A stretch of 64,000 bases of DNA from Dyella flava. Its GTDB lineage: Bacteria; Pseudomonadota; Gammaproteobacteria; Xanthomonadales; Rhodanobacteraceae. Made by a program: the position numbers and the translations under genes. The DNA lies in the NCBI RefSeq assembly GCF_016904955.1, contig NZ_JADIKE010000038.1:186001-250000 (forward strand). The letters run 5' to 3'. Below, one piece after another: positions 26,769 through 36,564 of the stretch (within the stretch, counting starts at the first letter, position 1; every line of letters begins with the position of its first letter). The notes under the pieces were generated by a model. That model was given only the letters and a program-made list of their open reading frames with translations. It was not told the origin of the DNA and did no database searches.

Positions 26769-26947
26769 GCATTCATCCCTCTGAAGTTGACGGGCCATTA
26801 TCGCAGCCGGGCCGGCACTTACGACAAGTGGTGCCGGTACGAAACGCCCAGCCGATCGTTATCGCGATGCCGTGACCGCGGGAGCGCCGCTCATGCAGTC
26901 ATCAGTGCCCACCACCTGGAGGTGATCCCGGTGGCAGGCAGTCTTGA

Positions 26948-28972
26948 TCAGGGCGACTTGATTTTGAACTGCTGGGTCAGCTGGCTGAGCTTTACCTTCA
27001 TCTCTTGCGGCTTGTGCGCGCTCTGGGTTGCGTAGAAAGCCGTGTAAAGCTCGGTGGGTGTGCTCTTGGCGCGCGGATCAATGACCGTGGCGATATCCAT
27101 CTCATCGCCATCGTTATAGGCGATGCCATCGTAGGGATGCTGCTTGTGCAGCAGCTTGCCCCAGGCTTCCTTGAAGTTGTCGTCCAGATCCTGACTGGGT
27201 GCTACATGCCGCCTGATGCTGATGCGGTCCGGGTCAGTGATGTTGAGGCGAATCTGAATGTAATTGGTTTGCAGCGTGATCTTGCCGCTGTCGCTGAAGT
27301 ACCCGAAACCCACGGCCAGCATGTTGTCAGGCGCGATGGTTTGCAGTGATGAGGGATAGTTGAAGGAGACCTGATCGGAGTCGTAGCTGAGGCGCTTGCC
27401 GTAATCAAAATCCATTCGGGTGTTCTTCAAGACTTGCGGCAGCAGCGAATTTTCGGCGAGAAATTCCTTCCACTGCGCCAGTGATCCGCCGTAATCGACA
27501 TTGAAGAAATCGGTGAGCGCTTTCATGTCGATCATGCTGTCGTGCGTGATCATTGAGGGGTTCATGCGCATCATGATCGCGTAGCCATCAGGCACGGGCA
27601 GCGCAAACAAGATGATTTCGGAATTTATGTACGGTTGCGGCCAGACGAAAACCTTCCATTGCCGTTGCCACGCATCGGTGTAGGTGGCGTCGGTGGTGGG
27701 TTTGCCCAGCGAGGTGATCTTGATCTTTTCCGGACCGACCTGGCGGTACCAGTAGCCGGTCTGCAGCAACAGATCCATCATCTGCTTGGGATCGTTGTAG
27801 AACGTATCGGCCTTCATGTCGTCGGGCCGGCGCAGATGCATCAGGAAATTATGGCCGACGTAGCCACTGGCGACATAACCATTGCCGCTGAGCGGTACGC
27901 GGTTGAGTTCGCGCCCTGCATATTGCCACTGGCCACTACGATTGCGTGCGATCAGGGACGGGAAAAAGCTGAGCTGGGGATCGTCATGCAGAATGCGGTT
28001 GGCGCCAGGGCCATGCGGGAACAGTTGGTCGCTCTGCTGCTGTAGCAGGGCTTTCAATTGCTGTTCGTTGAAACTGTTTTGCAGTTTCAAAAAGGTGGCG
28101 CTGAAATCGGCATAGCTGGCCGGCAGTGGGAATTGCGCCTTGAAGCTGCCGTTCTGGTCGTAATCCAGCACATCCAGCTGATAGGACTCCTGTTTGTCCA
28201 TCACCGCCAGGTTATCGGGCGCCTTCAGTACTTCGTTGATGGGCAGGGCGTAATTGAGATTTTCGTTGGCCGACTTCATCAGCACCACGCCGATCGCCTT
28301 GCCGTCCTGATCCAGTAATGGACCACCGCTATTGCCGGGCGATGCGGCAGCGGAAAAGCGCATCCATTCCCAGCGGCCGTTTTCTTCCTCGGGCGTATTG
28401 GAGGTGTACAGGCCATCGCGGATCACGACACCGGTGCCAAGCGCGTTGCCTACGGCATACACCACGCTGTTCAACACCGGCTTGGTGTCGATCGCCAATG
28501 CGGCATTGCTCGGCTGATCCTTCAGCGAGAACACCGCGAAATCTTGCTGAAGCGAAAACTTTTCGATCTTGTCGATGGCATAGACATGGCCACTGGCATC
28601 GCGCAGCGAAGGCGGGCCGGTGAGGTCGCCGACGGCAAGCAGCAAGACGTGTCCGGCGGTGACGTAGCGGTTGTTGCCGATGGCAAACGCCGTGCCAATC
28701 GAGAAGTATTTATCGGTGCGCTCCTGGTACGGCAGCAGTTCGAGTGGCAGCGGCTTTTCGTAAGTCAGTGGATCGTCGACCGCCCTGGGAATCACCACTT
28801 CGAACGTGGCGGCATCCACTTTTGACACCAGGCTTGTATCCAGACTCGCTGCCTGTGCGCGACCGGCCGCAGTCAACACCAACAAGGCAAACAGCAGTGC
28901 CAGCGAGGCACGATGCAGAAAATCCATCATTCTTGCACTCATGTGACGACCCCACCCGTTCAGTACCTGCAT
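26948..28972 (-). CDS. Exported trypsin-like serine protease with large C-terminal domain
   Basis: About 674 residues from ATG 28972, preceded by GAAGGA; starts at 28942, 28930 or 28927 are also possible. A signal peptide (HRASLALLFALLVLTAAG, then RAQA) leads to an S1-type catalytic domain with NRYVTAGHVLLLAVG (His), LQQDFAVFSLKD (Asp) and SAAASPGNSGGPLLDQDG (Ser). No PDZ domain follows. The remaining 400 residues do not match a family I recognise. The domain is rich in aromatic residues (WQRQWKVFVWPQPYINSE, HRDDMKAD-like stretches). The role is unknown; extracytoplasmic protein processing or quality control is a guess. Confidence 0.85.
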   Translation of the reverse strand: MQVLNGWGRHMSARMMDFLHRASLALLFALLVLTAAGRAQAASLDTSLVSKVDAATFEVVIPRAVDDPLTYEKPLPLELLPYQERTDKYFSIGTAFAIGNNRYVTAGHVLLLAVGDLTGPPSLRDASGHVYAIDKIEKFSLQQDFAVFSLKDQPSNAALAIDTKPVLNSVVYAVGNALGTGVVIRDGLYTSNTPEEENGRWEWMRFSAAASPGNSGGPLLDQDGKAIGVVLMKSANENLNYALPINEVLKAPDNLAVMDKQESYQLDVLDYDQNGSFKAQFPLPASYADFSATFLKLQNSFNEQQLKALLQQQSDQLFPHGPGANRILHDDPQLSFFPSLIARNRSGQWQYAGRELNRVPLSGNGYVASGYVGHNFLMHLRRPDDMKADTFYNDPKQMMDLLLQTGYWYRQVGPEKIKITSLGKPTTDATYTDAWQRQWKVFVWPQPYINSEIILFALPVPDGYAIMMRMNPSMITHDSMIDMKALTDFFNVDYGGSLAQWKEFLAENSLLPQVLKNTRMDFDYGKRLSYDSDQVSFNYPSSLQTIAPDNMLAVGFGYFSDSGKITLQTNYIQIRLNITDPDRISIRRHVAPSQDLDDNFKEAWGKLLHKQHPYDGIAYNDGDEMDIATVIDPRAKSTPTELYTAFYATQSAHKPQEMKVKLSQLTQQFKIKSP

Positions 28973-29320
28973 ACGTTTCCTTCGTATGGTTGTCGGCCGA
29001 CGAAAAGCCGGCGCTGCGCGGCTGATACTGACATAGCGCCACGGGGTGGTGGGAGGGCCTAAAGACGGTTTTTTTGCGAATGGATCGCATTGAAAGTGCG
29101 ATCCGGCCATGTTTCAACAGGTGCCCGGACCGATATTCCATGGAGCGTTATCCCCCGCAACAGCGGCCTCGCAGCGGTCCATGAATTCAGGGGGATATGT
29201 CCCGGGCAAGTCACCTGTGAATCAGGCACATCGTCCTGCGTAGACGAGGCCGAGCGGGATCAGCCGAGGAAGTCCGGCCTGGCACAGGGCGCTCCTCGAT
29301 GGAGAGACCTTCCGGGCGGG
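28973..29320. other. Long structured intergenic region (pyrF to protease)
   Basis: About 350 bp with no gene-like frame. Positions 29117-29220 can fold into a long imperfect hairpin: CAGGTG with CACCTG, GCCCGG with CCGGGC, and ATCCCCC with GGGGGAT. Three shorter stems follow up to about 29310. A separate perfect 8-bp stem (GGATCGCA with TGCGATCC) is at 29082-29105, next to a T-run at 29070. The region may contain a leader or a non-coding RNA; nothing in it matched a known RNA class with confidence. Confidence 0.4.
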
Positions 29321-30139
29321 TCAGTGCTTGCGGTACTGATTGATGCTGTCGCGCAGCTCGAGTGCCGCCGAACGGGCAGCCCGCGCAAAGTCCTCACCCT
29401 TGCCGGCATAAAGAATGGCACGCGACGAACTGATCATCAGCCCGGTGCCGTCCGCCGTGCAGCCGTTGCGGACGACGGCTTCCACATCGCCACCCTGCGC
29501 GCCGATGCCGGGAACCAGCAACGGCACATCGCCAACCAGCGTGCGCACTTCGGCAAGCTGTTCCGGCCAGGTGGCGCCGGTTACCAGCGCGCAATTGCCG
29601 TGGGTGTTCCAGTCACGGGCGATGATCTGCGCAACATGCTGGTACAGCGGCTTGCCACCGACGTCCAGGTCCTGCAGATCGGCGGCGCCGGGGTTGGAGG
29701 TGTGGCACAGCAGGATCACGCCTTTGTCGGCACGATCCAGGAACGGTTGCACGGAGTCGCGTCCCAGGTAGGGATTGAGCGTCACCGCATCGGCGGCGTA
29801 GCGATCGAACGCTTCGCTGACATAATGCTGCGCCGTGCTGCCGATATCACCGCGCTTGGCGTCGAGGATGACCGGGATGCCGGGATGCTTCGCATGAATA
29901 TGCGCAATCAGGCGTTCAAGCGCATCGTCGGCACGCAGTGCGGCGAAGTGCGCGATCTGCGGCTTGTAGCTGCATACCAGATCGGCGGTGGCATCGACGA
30001 TGTCACGGCAGAACTCGAACACGGCGTCCGCGCGTCCTTGCAGGTGAGCCGGGAATTTGGAGGGTTCGGGATCGAGGCCGACGCAGACCAGCGAGTTGTT
30101 GCGGGTCCATGCCTGTTGCAGGGCTTGCATGAAATGCAT
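29321..30139 (-). CDS. pyrF: Orotidine 5'-phosphate decarboxylase
   Basis: 272 residues, the longer type-2 PyrF family. It converts OMP to UMP, the last step of pyrimidine synthesis. The N-terminus MHFMQALQQAWTRNNSLVC and VGLDPEPSKFPAHLQ are typical. The catalytic Lys-Asp array is VILDAKRGDIGSTAQHY. VTLNPYLGRDSVQPFLD and LVPGIGAQGGDVEAVVRNG (phosphate loop) follow. The type-2 form differs from E. coli PyrF but is common in Xanthomonadales. Palindromic repeats separate it from ettA upstream on the same strand. Confidence 0.95.
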   Translation of the reverse strand: MHFMQALQQAWTRNNSLVCVGLDPEPSKFPAHLQGRADAVFEFCRDIVDATADLVCSYKPQIAHFAALRADDALERLIAHIHAKHPGIPVILDAKRGDIGSTAQHYVSEAFDRYAADAVTLNPYLGRDSVQPFLDRADKGVILLCHTSNPGAADLQDLDVGGKPLYQHVAQIIARDWNTHGNCALVTGATWPEQLAEVRTLVGDVPLLVPGIGAQGGDVEAVVRNGCTADGTGLMISSSRAILYAGKGEDFARAARSAALELRDSINQYRKH

Positions 30140-30156
30140 GGTCTCTCTCCGTTATT

Positions 30157-30192
30157 CCCCTCTCCCCTCCGGGGAGAGGGGTAGGGGTGAGG
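30157..30192. repeat. CCCTCTCCCC hairpin element (pyrF-ettA, copy 1)
   Basis: CCCCTCTCCCC, TCC, GGGGAGAGGGG form a perfect 11-bp stem followed by GTAGGGGTGAGGGG. This is the fullest copy of the dispersed element, with its GGGGTGAGGGG tail, which is also seen at 51181. Confidence 0.85.
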
Positions 30193-30254
30193 GGGCGATC
30201 TTGCGATGTGGTTCGATCGAAGCGTGGTTCCATTGAAGGTTTGGGGCGAGCGTG

Positions 30255-30317
30255 GCCCCTCACCCCAGCCCTCTCTCCCACGGGACTAGCTTCGCGTCGC
30301 CCGGAGGGGAGAGGGAG
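30255..30317. repeat. CCCTCTCCCC element (pyrF-ettA, copy 2, inverted and split)
   Basis: A second copy in opposite orientation: GCCCCTCACCCCAG tail first, then CCCTCTCTCCC, a 26-nt loop, and GGGGAGAGGGAG. With copy 1 the two elements face each other across about 60 bp. Confidence 0.75.
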
Positions 30318-30328
30318 AAAAGCGGGGG

Positions 30329-31990
<1,662 letters not shown>

Positions 31991-32219
31991 GCTGGCTCCG
32001 AAGGCATGCGCGTGGCCGGCCCGGATGGATGGGCGACGCGCAGGGGCGTGGGTATCAAACGGGGGATTATAGCGGCTTATCGGTAAATCCCGATGACGCT
32101 GGTCCGAAGCGCATCGGCCGCGTTATCGCGAGCCAATCGTCACTTGCTCGCCATTTTTTGCGTCTGATTGGCCCCGCGGGACGGCCAGTCTGTCCGGTGA
32201 CATGCATCGGAGCCGGACG

Positions 32220-33098
32220 ATGGAGCGCAGCCACCCTTTCACCTTGCTCAGCGCCATCCGGCGGATGGACGATCGCGTCGGTGCCTGGGCGTGGTCGCGC
32301 GGCCGTTGCGCCATCGCGCTGCACGAGTTCGTCTGCTTTGGCGCGAAGCAGGCGTCGGCCTGTCTGTTCGGTGGCTGCATGGTGCTGTTGCTGGGTCTCA
32401 CCTGGGCGTGCTATCCGCATCAGGCCGTCTTGACGCGCTACGACTTTCTTACCCTGGCGGCGGTGTTGATCCAGTGCCTGCTGCTTGCCGCGCGCCTGGA
32501 GACCTGGGAAGAAACCAGGGTCATCATGCTGTTTCACGTGGTCGGCACGGTGATGGAAGTGTTCAAGACCGCGATGGGATCGTGGATCTATCCCGAAGCA
32601 TGTTTGCTGCACATCGGCGGTGTGCCGCTATTTACGGGATTCATGTACGGATCGATCGGCAGCTACATCGCGCGCGCATGGCGACTGTTCGAGTTTCGCT
32701 TCACCCATCATCCGCCGCTGTTTGCCACGGTATCGCTGGCGATTGCGATCTACGTGAATTTCTTCACCCATCATTTTTTTGCAGATATCCGGCTGCTGCT
32801 GTTTGCCGCGGCAGCGCTGCTGTTTGGCCGCACCTGGGTGCATTTCCGCATTCGCCGCGTGCATCGGCGCATGCCGTTGTTGCTGGGCTTTGTACTGGTA
32901 GCGACGTTTATCTGGATCGCGGAGAACGTCGGCACCTTCACAGCGGTATGGCGCTATCCGGCGCAGCATCACGGTTGGCGCATGGTGCCGTTGTCGAAGC
33001 TGGGGGCGTGGTTTTTGCTGATGATCATCAGCTACGTGATGGTGAGTGCGGTGGCGAGGCGGCGATCTGCCCGGGCATCACGGCAAGGTCGTCATTGA
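32220..33098 (+). CDS. DUF817 membrane protein
   Basis: 292 residues from ATG 32220 (GGAG seven bases upstream); ATG 32202 is a weaker alternative. The family is recognised from CFGAKQASACLFGGCMVLLL, TWEETRVIMLFHVVGTVMEV, FKTAMGSWIYPE and VPLFTGFMYGSIGSYIARAW. IWIAENVGTFTAVWRYP and the C-terminal LGAWFLLMIISYVMVSA complete it. Eight or so hydrophobic spans are visible. DUF817 proteins have no established function; histidines and aromatic residues cluster at FTHHFFAD. It stands alone, divergent from ettA and 179 bp ahead of glyA. Confidence 0.85.
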   Translation: MERSHPFTLLSAIRRMDDRVGAWAWSRGRCAIALHEFVCFGAKQASACLFGGCMVLLLGLTWACYPHQAVLTRYDFLTLAAVLIQCLLLAARLETWEETRVIMLFHVVGTVMEVFKTAMGSWIYPEACLLHIGGVPLFTGFMYGSIGSYIARAWRLFEFRFTHHPPLFATVSLAIAIYVNFFTHHFFADIRLLLFAAAALLFGRTWVHFRIRRVHRRMPLLLGFVLVATFIWIAENVGTFTAVWRYPAQHHGWRMVPLSKLGAWFLLMIISYVMVSAVARRRSARASRQGRH

Positions 33099-33277
33099 AG
33101 TAAAACCAATAGCTTACGTCGCTCGCCAAGCCGGACGACCGGCATGCCCTGCGCACCTGGAACACAGGCGCCAATGCACCATCCGACAACGCTTGTCCAG
33201 CGTCCGGCGGTGGCCGTAAACCCGCTTAACTATTACACTTTCAAGTCTTACCCCGCTTGCAACCCCAAGAGGCTCGA

Positions 33278-34531
33278 ATGTTCCCGAAGACCGACACCAT
33301 CGCCGGCTATGACGATGAACTGGCCAAGGCCATTGCCGACGAAGCGCGACGCCAGGAAGACCACGTCGAGCTGATCGCCTCCGAGAACTACGCCAGTCCG
33401 CGCGTGCTGGAAGCCCAGGGTTCGGTCCTCACCAACAAATACGCCGAGGGTTATCCCGGCAAGCGCTACTACGGCGGTTGCGAATATGTGGACGTGGCCG
33501 AGCGCCTCGCCATCGAACGCCTCAAGCAGCTGTTCGGCGCCACCTATGCCAACGTGCAGCCGCATTCCGGCTCGCAAGCCAACCAGGCGGTTTACTTCGC
33601 GCTGCTCAATCCGGGCGACACCATCCTGGGCATGAGCCTGGCGCACGGCGGCCATCTCACCCACGGCGCCAAGGTGAACATCTCCGGCAAGCTGCTCAAC
33701 GCGATCCAGTACGGCGTGAACGAGCATGGCCTGGTCGATTACGACGAAGTCGAGCGCCTGGCAGTCGAACACAAGCCGAAGATGATCGTGGCCGGTTTCA
33801 GCGCCTATTCGCAGGTCATGGACTGGGCGCGCTTCCGTGCCATCGCCGACAAGGTGGGCGCCTATCTGTTCGTCGACATGGCCCACGTGGCCGGTCTGAT
33901 CGCCGCGGGTGTCTATCCCAGCCCGCTGCCGCACGCGCATGTGGTGACGTCCACCACGCACAAGACCCTGCGTGGTCCGCGCGGCGGCTTCGTGATCGCC
34001 AAGGATGCGAGCGAAGAGATGGAGAAGAAGCTGCAATCCATCGTGTTTCCCGCCCTCCAGGGCGGCCCGCTGATGCATGTCATCGCCGCCAAGGCAGTAG
34101 CCTTCAAGGAAGCGTTGGAGCCGTCCTTCAAGGCATACCAGACGCAAGTGGTGAAGAACGCCAAGGCGATGGCCAAGACGCTGATCGAGCGCGGCTACAA
34201 GGTGGTGTCCGGGGGTACCGAAAACCACCTGATGCTGGTCGACCTGATCGGCCGCGACGTCACCGGCAAGGACGCGGAAGCTGCACTCGGCAAGGCGCAC
34301 ATCACAGTCAACAAGAACGCCGTGCCGAACGACCCGCGCTCGCCGTTCGTCACCTCCGGTCTGCGCGTTGGTACGCCGGCGGTCACCACCCGCGGCTACA
34401 AGGAAGCGGATGTGATCGAATTGACCAACTGGATCTGCGACGTATTGGACGCCCCCACGGACGAAACTGTCATCAAGGCCGTGCGCGAAAAAGTCTCGGC
34501 CCAGTGCAAGAAATTCCCGGTCTACGGCTGA
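33278..34531 (+). CDS. glyA: Serine hydroxymethyltransferase
   Basis: 417 residues from ATG 33278 with AAGAGG upstream. A PLP enzyme interconverting serine and glycine with transfer of a one-carbon unit to tetrahydrofolate. ELIASENYASPRVLEAQGS, NKYAEGYPGKRYYGGCEYVD and the PLP lysine motif VTSTTHKTLRGPRGGF are present. GLRVGTPAVTTRGYKEADV marks the C-terminal domain. It is followed by nrdR and, after cysK on the other strand, by ribD, matching the glyA-nrdR-rib order of many proteobacteria. No glycine riboswitch was seen upstream. Confidence 0.98.
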   Translation: MFPKTDTIAGYDDELAKAIADEARRQEDHVELIASENYASPRVLEAQGSVLTNKYAEGYPGKRYYGGCEYVDVAERLAIERLKQLFGATYANVQPHSGSQANQAVYFALLNPGDTILGMSLAHGGHLTHGAKVNISGKLLNAIQYGVNEHGLVDYDEVERLAVEHKPKMIVAGFSAYSQVMDWARFRAIADKVGAYLFVDMAHVAGLIAAGVYPSPLPHAHVVTSTTHKTLRGPRGGFVIAKDASEEMEKKLQSIVFPALQGGPLMHVIAAKAVAFKEALEPSFKAYQTQVVKNAKAMAKTLIERGYKVVSGGTENHLMLVDLIGRDVTGKDAEAALGKAHITVNKNAVPNDPRSPFVTSGLRVGTPAVTTRGYKEADVIELTNWICDVLDAPTDETVIKAVREKVSAQCKKFPVYG

Positions 34532-34580
34532 GCCACGAGGAGCGAACGATGAGTAAACGCCACCTCACCGCACCGGCCTT

Positions 34581-34614
34581 ATCTCACTCTTCACTCCTCT
34601 CCACTCACTCCTAA
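34581..34614. repeat. CACTCCT-rich repeat between glyA and nrdR
   Basis: Repeated TCACTCTTCACTCCTC-like units, the reverse complement of the GGAGTGAG repeat at 4843-4880. It lies directly before the nrdR ATG and forms most of a 21-codon frame starting at 34549, which is probably not a gene. Confidence 0.5.
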
Positions 34615-34618
34615 CCCG

Positions 34619-35152
34619 ATGCATTGCCCCTTCTGCCAGCATGAAGACACCCGCGTGATCGATTCACGCCTTGCCGACGATGGCGCCACCGTGCGCCGTC
34701 GCCGCGAGTGTCCGGAATGCGGCGAGCGCTTCAATACGTTCGAGACGGCCGAGTTGAAACTACCGGCCATCGTGAAGAGCGGTGAGCGGCGCGAGAGTTT
34801 CGACGAGCGCAAGTTGCGTATCAGTTTCGAGCGTGCCTTGCAGAAACGCCCGGTGGCGAGCCATGCCGTGGATGCGGCGGTGCGTGCGGTTATCGACGAT
34901 CTGCGCAAGAGCGGCGAGCGTGAGGTGCCCTCGCGTCATGTAGGCGAACTGGTGATGCGTGAGCTGAAGAAGCTCGACCAGGTGGCCTATGTGCGCTTCG
35001 CTTCGGTTTATCGCAAGTTTGAGGATGTGCACGCGTTCCGCGAAGAAATCGAAAAGCTGGAGCGCGATCTTCCGCCGGGATTGGAAAATCTGCAGCTTTC
35101 ATTGCTCGGCGAAGCTGCGGCAGCGGCAAAGCGCCATCCCCGCAAGAGCTAG
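34619..35152 (+). CDS. nrdR: Transcriptional repressor NrdR
   Basis: 177 residues. NrdR represses ribonucleotide reductase genes when dATP is high. The zinc ribbon is MHCPFCQHEDTRVIDSRLA with the second pair in RRRECPECGERFNTFE. The ATP-cone follows (VKSGERRESFDERKLRISF, AYVRFASVYRKFEDVHAF). No nrd genes or NrdR boxes are in this window. The start ATG comes directly after a CACTCCT repeat that lacks a Shine-Dalgarno, so initiation may depend on upstream translation. The C-terminal 25 residues extend past the cone and are variable in the family. Confidence 0.96.
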   Translation: MHCPFCQHEDTRVIDSRLADDGATVRRRRECPECGERFNTFETAELKLPAIVKSGERRESFDERKLRISFERALQKRPVASHAVDAAVRAVIDDLRKSGEREVPSRHVGELVMRELKKLDQVAYVRFASVYRKFEDVHAFREEIEKLERDLPPGLENLQLSLLGEAAAAAKRHPRKS

Positions 35153-35184
35153 CCCGGCTTTGCGCACGGGTAACACCTAGCCGC

Positions 35185-35322
35185 GTAGGTTGGAGTAAGC
35201 GCCAGCGCACTCCAACATCGCCATCTCCGACACCACGATGAATCATTGCTGGCCCAGGGTTGTTTTCAAGGCAAGCCATGACATGGCGGCGTTGGGGTGC
35301 GCTGGCGCTTACCCCAACCTAC
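35185..35322. repeat. MITE-like element with 32-bp terminal inverted repeats (nrdR-cysK)
   Basis: The left end (GTAGGTTGGAGTAAGCGCCA, 35185-35216) is the near-perfect inverted complement of the right end (35291-35322, ending CAACCTAC), with 74 bp between. Both ends start with GTAGGTTGG, the same terminus as the element at 44442. No transposase is encoded. It lies between convergent nrdR and cysK. Confidence 0.8.
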
Positions 35323-35385
35323 CCATCGCGTGATGCGGGAGGGTAATAGGTGTTGCCCATGTGTCCAGTCCGTATACGGGGTGCG

Positions 35386-36342
35386 CTAACCCAGGCTGTC
35401 CAGCCACGCGTCGTCCGAACCTTCCTCCACACCTTCGAACAGGAAGGTGGAGATATAGCGTTCACCCGTATCCGGCAGCATCGCCAGGATCACGCTGCCA
35501 TGCTCGGCGGTTTCTGCATATTTCAGCGCCGCGGCGACGGTTGCGCCGGCCGAGATGCCGACAAAGATGCCTTCCTCCTTCGCCAGGCGGCGGGAAGTGT
35601 CGCGGGCGAGCACGTCGTCCACCGGCAGATCGATGTCAAAGATTTTGCGATTGAGCACCTCGGGCACGAAGTCCGGCGTCCAGCCCTGGATCTTGTGCGG
35701 CTGCCACGGCTGGTCCTTGAGCAGCGATGCGCCGGCCGGCTCGGAGACGACAATCTTTACCTCGGGGCGGGCCACTTTGAGCACTTCGCCCACGCCGGTC
35801 AGCGTGCCGCCGGTGCCCCAGCCGGTGACGAAGGCGTCGAGGCGGCGTCCGGCGAAATCGCGCAGGATTTCCGCTGCGGTGGTATTGCGGTGATAGGCCG
35901 GGTTGGCCGGATTCTGGAACTGGCGCGGCAGGAACCAGCCGTGCTTTGCCGCCAGTTCCTCCGCGCGCCGGACCATGCCGCTGCCGCGTTCGGCCGCCGG
36001 TGTCAGGATCACCTTGGCGCCGTAGGCGCGCATCAGCTTGCGCCGCTCGACGGAGAAGGTTTCGGTCATGGTGGCCACGAAGCGATAGCCGCGCGCCGCG
36101 CAAACCATCGCCAGCGCCACGCCGGTATTGCCGGAGGTGGCCTCGACCACGGTGTCGCCCGGCTTCAGCAGCCCCTTTTTTTCCGCATCAAGGATCACCG
36201 CGATCGCGAGACGGTCCTTCACCGAACCGCCGGGATTGAACGCTTCTATCTTGGTGTAAAGCGTGACATGCGCGGGCGCGATGCGATGAAGGCGGACGAT
36301 GGGCGTATGGCCGATGGTGTCTAGGATGTTCTCGTAAATCAT
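35386..36342 (-). CDS. cysK: Cysteine synthase A (O-acetylserine sulfhydrylase)
   Basis: 318 residues. A PLP beta-replacement enzyme making cysteine from O-acetylserine and sulfide. The PLP lysine motif is NPGGSVKDRLAIAVILDAE, the substrate loop EATSGNTGVALAMVCAARG, the phosphate-binding loop GWGTGGTLTGVGEVLK and the serine contact VGISAGATVAAALK. It lies on the opposite strand between nrdR and ribD and is divergent from ribD, so it interrupts the strand but not the order of the glyA-nrdR-rib block. Distinction between CysK and CysM cannot be settled from sequence alone; the pattern fits CysK better. Confidence 0.94.
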   Translation of the reverse strand: MIYENILDTIGHTPIVRLHRIAPAHVTLYTKIEAFNPGGSVKDRLAIAVILDAEKKGLLKPGDTVVEATSGNTGVALAMVCAARGYRFVATMTETFSVERRKLMRAYGAKVILTPAAERGSGMVRRAEELAAKHGWFLPRQFQNPANPAYHRNTTAAEILRDFAGRRLDAFVTGWGTGGTLTGVGEVLKVARPEVKIVVSEPAGASLLKDQPWQPHKIQGWTPDFVPEVLNRKIFDIDLPVDDVLARDTSRRLAKEEGIFVGISAGATVAAALKYAETAEHGSVILAMLPDTGERYISTFLFEGVEEGSDDAWLDSLG

Positions 36343-36564
36343 GGCTGTTTCCCGGGACGGAGGACATGACGTTAGATGGTGGGCGCTGGTTTGTGCTTAC
36401 CCTTTCCTCACCGCAGCGAGGGTTACTGACGAGCAAGCTTGCGGCGCCGTCGAAACATGGCGCCAGGGTGAAGGCATTAAGGCTACTCCTGCCGGATGCG
36501 GCGCGACAAACGCTGCCTGATCGCGCACACTGACAATCATGCATATCGTTATTCAGACGTCTCC

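Noticed and set aside
29275..29310. GAGGAAGTCCGGCCTGGCA, resembling the RNase P RNA core
   Set aside because: Only about 20 bases match and the remaining 300 bases of an RNase P RNA would lie across pyrF without its other conserved segments.
33099..33277. Possible glycine riboswitch upstream of glyA
   Set aside because: The conserved aptamer core was not found in the 179-bp leader.
34549..34614. 21-codon frame with a good ribosome site between glyA and nrdR
   Set aside because: Most of it is the CACTCCT repeat; no conserved peptide is apparent. It may still influence nrdR initiation.
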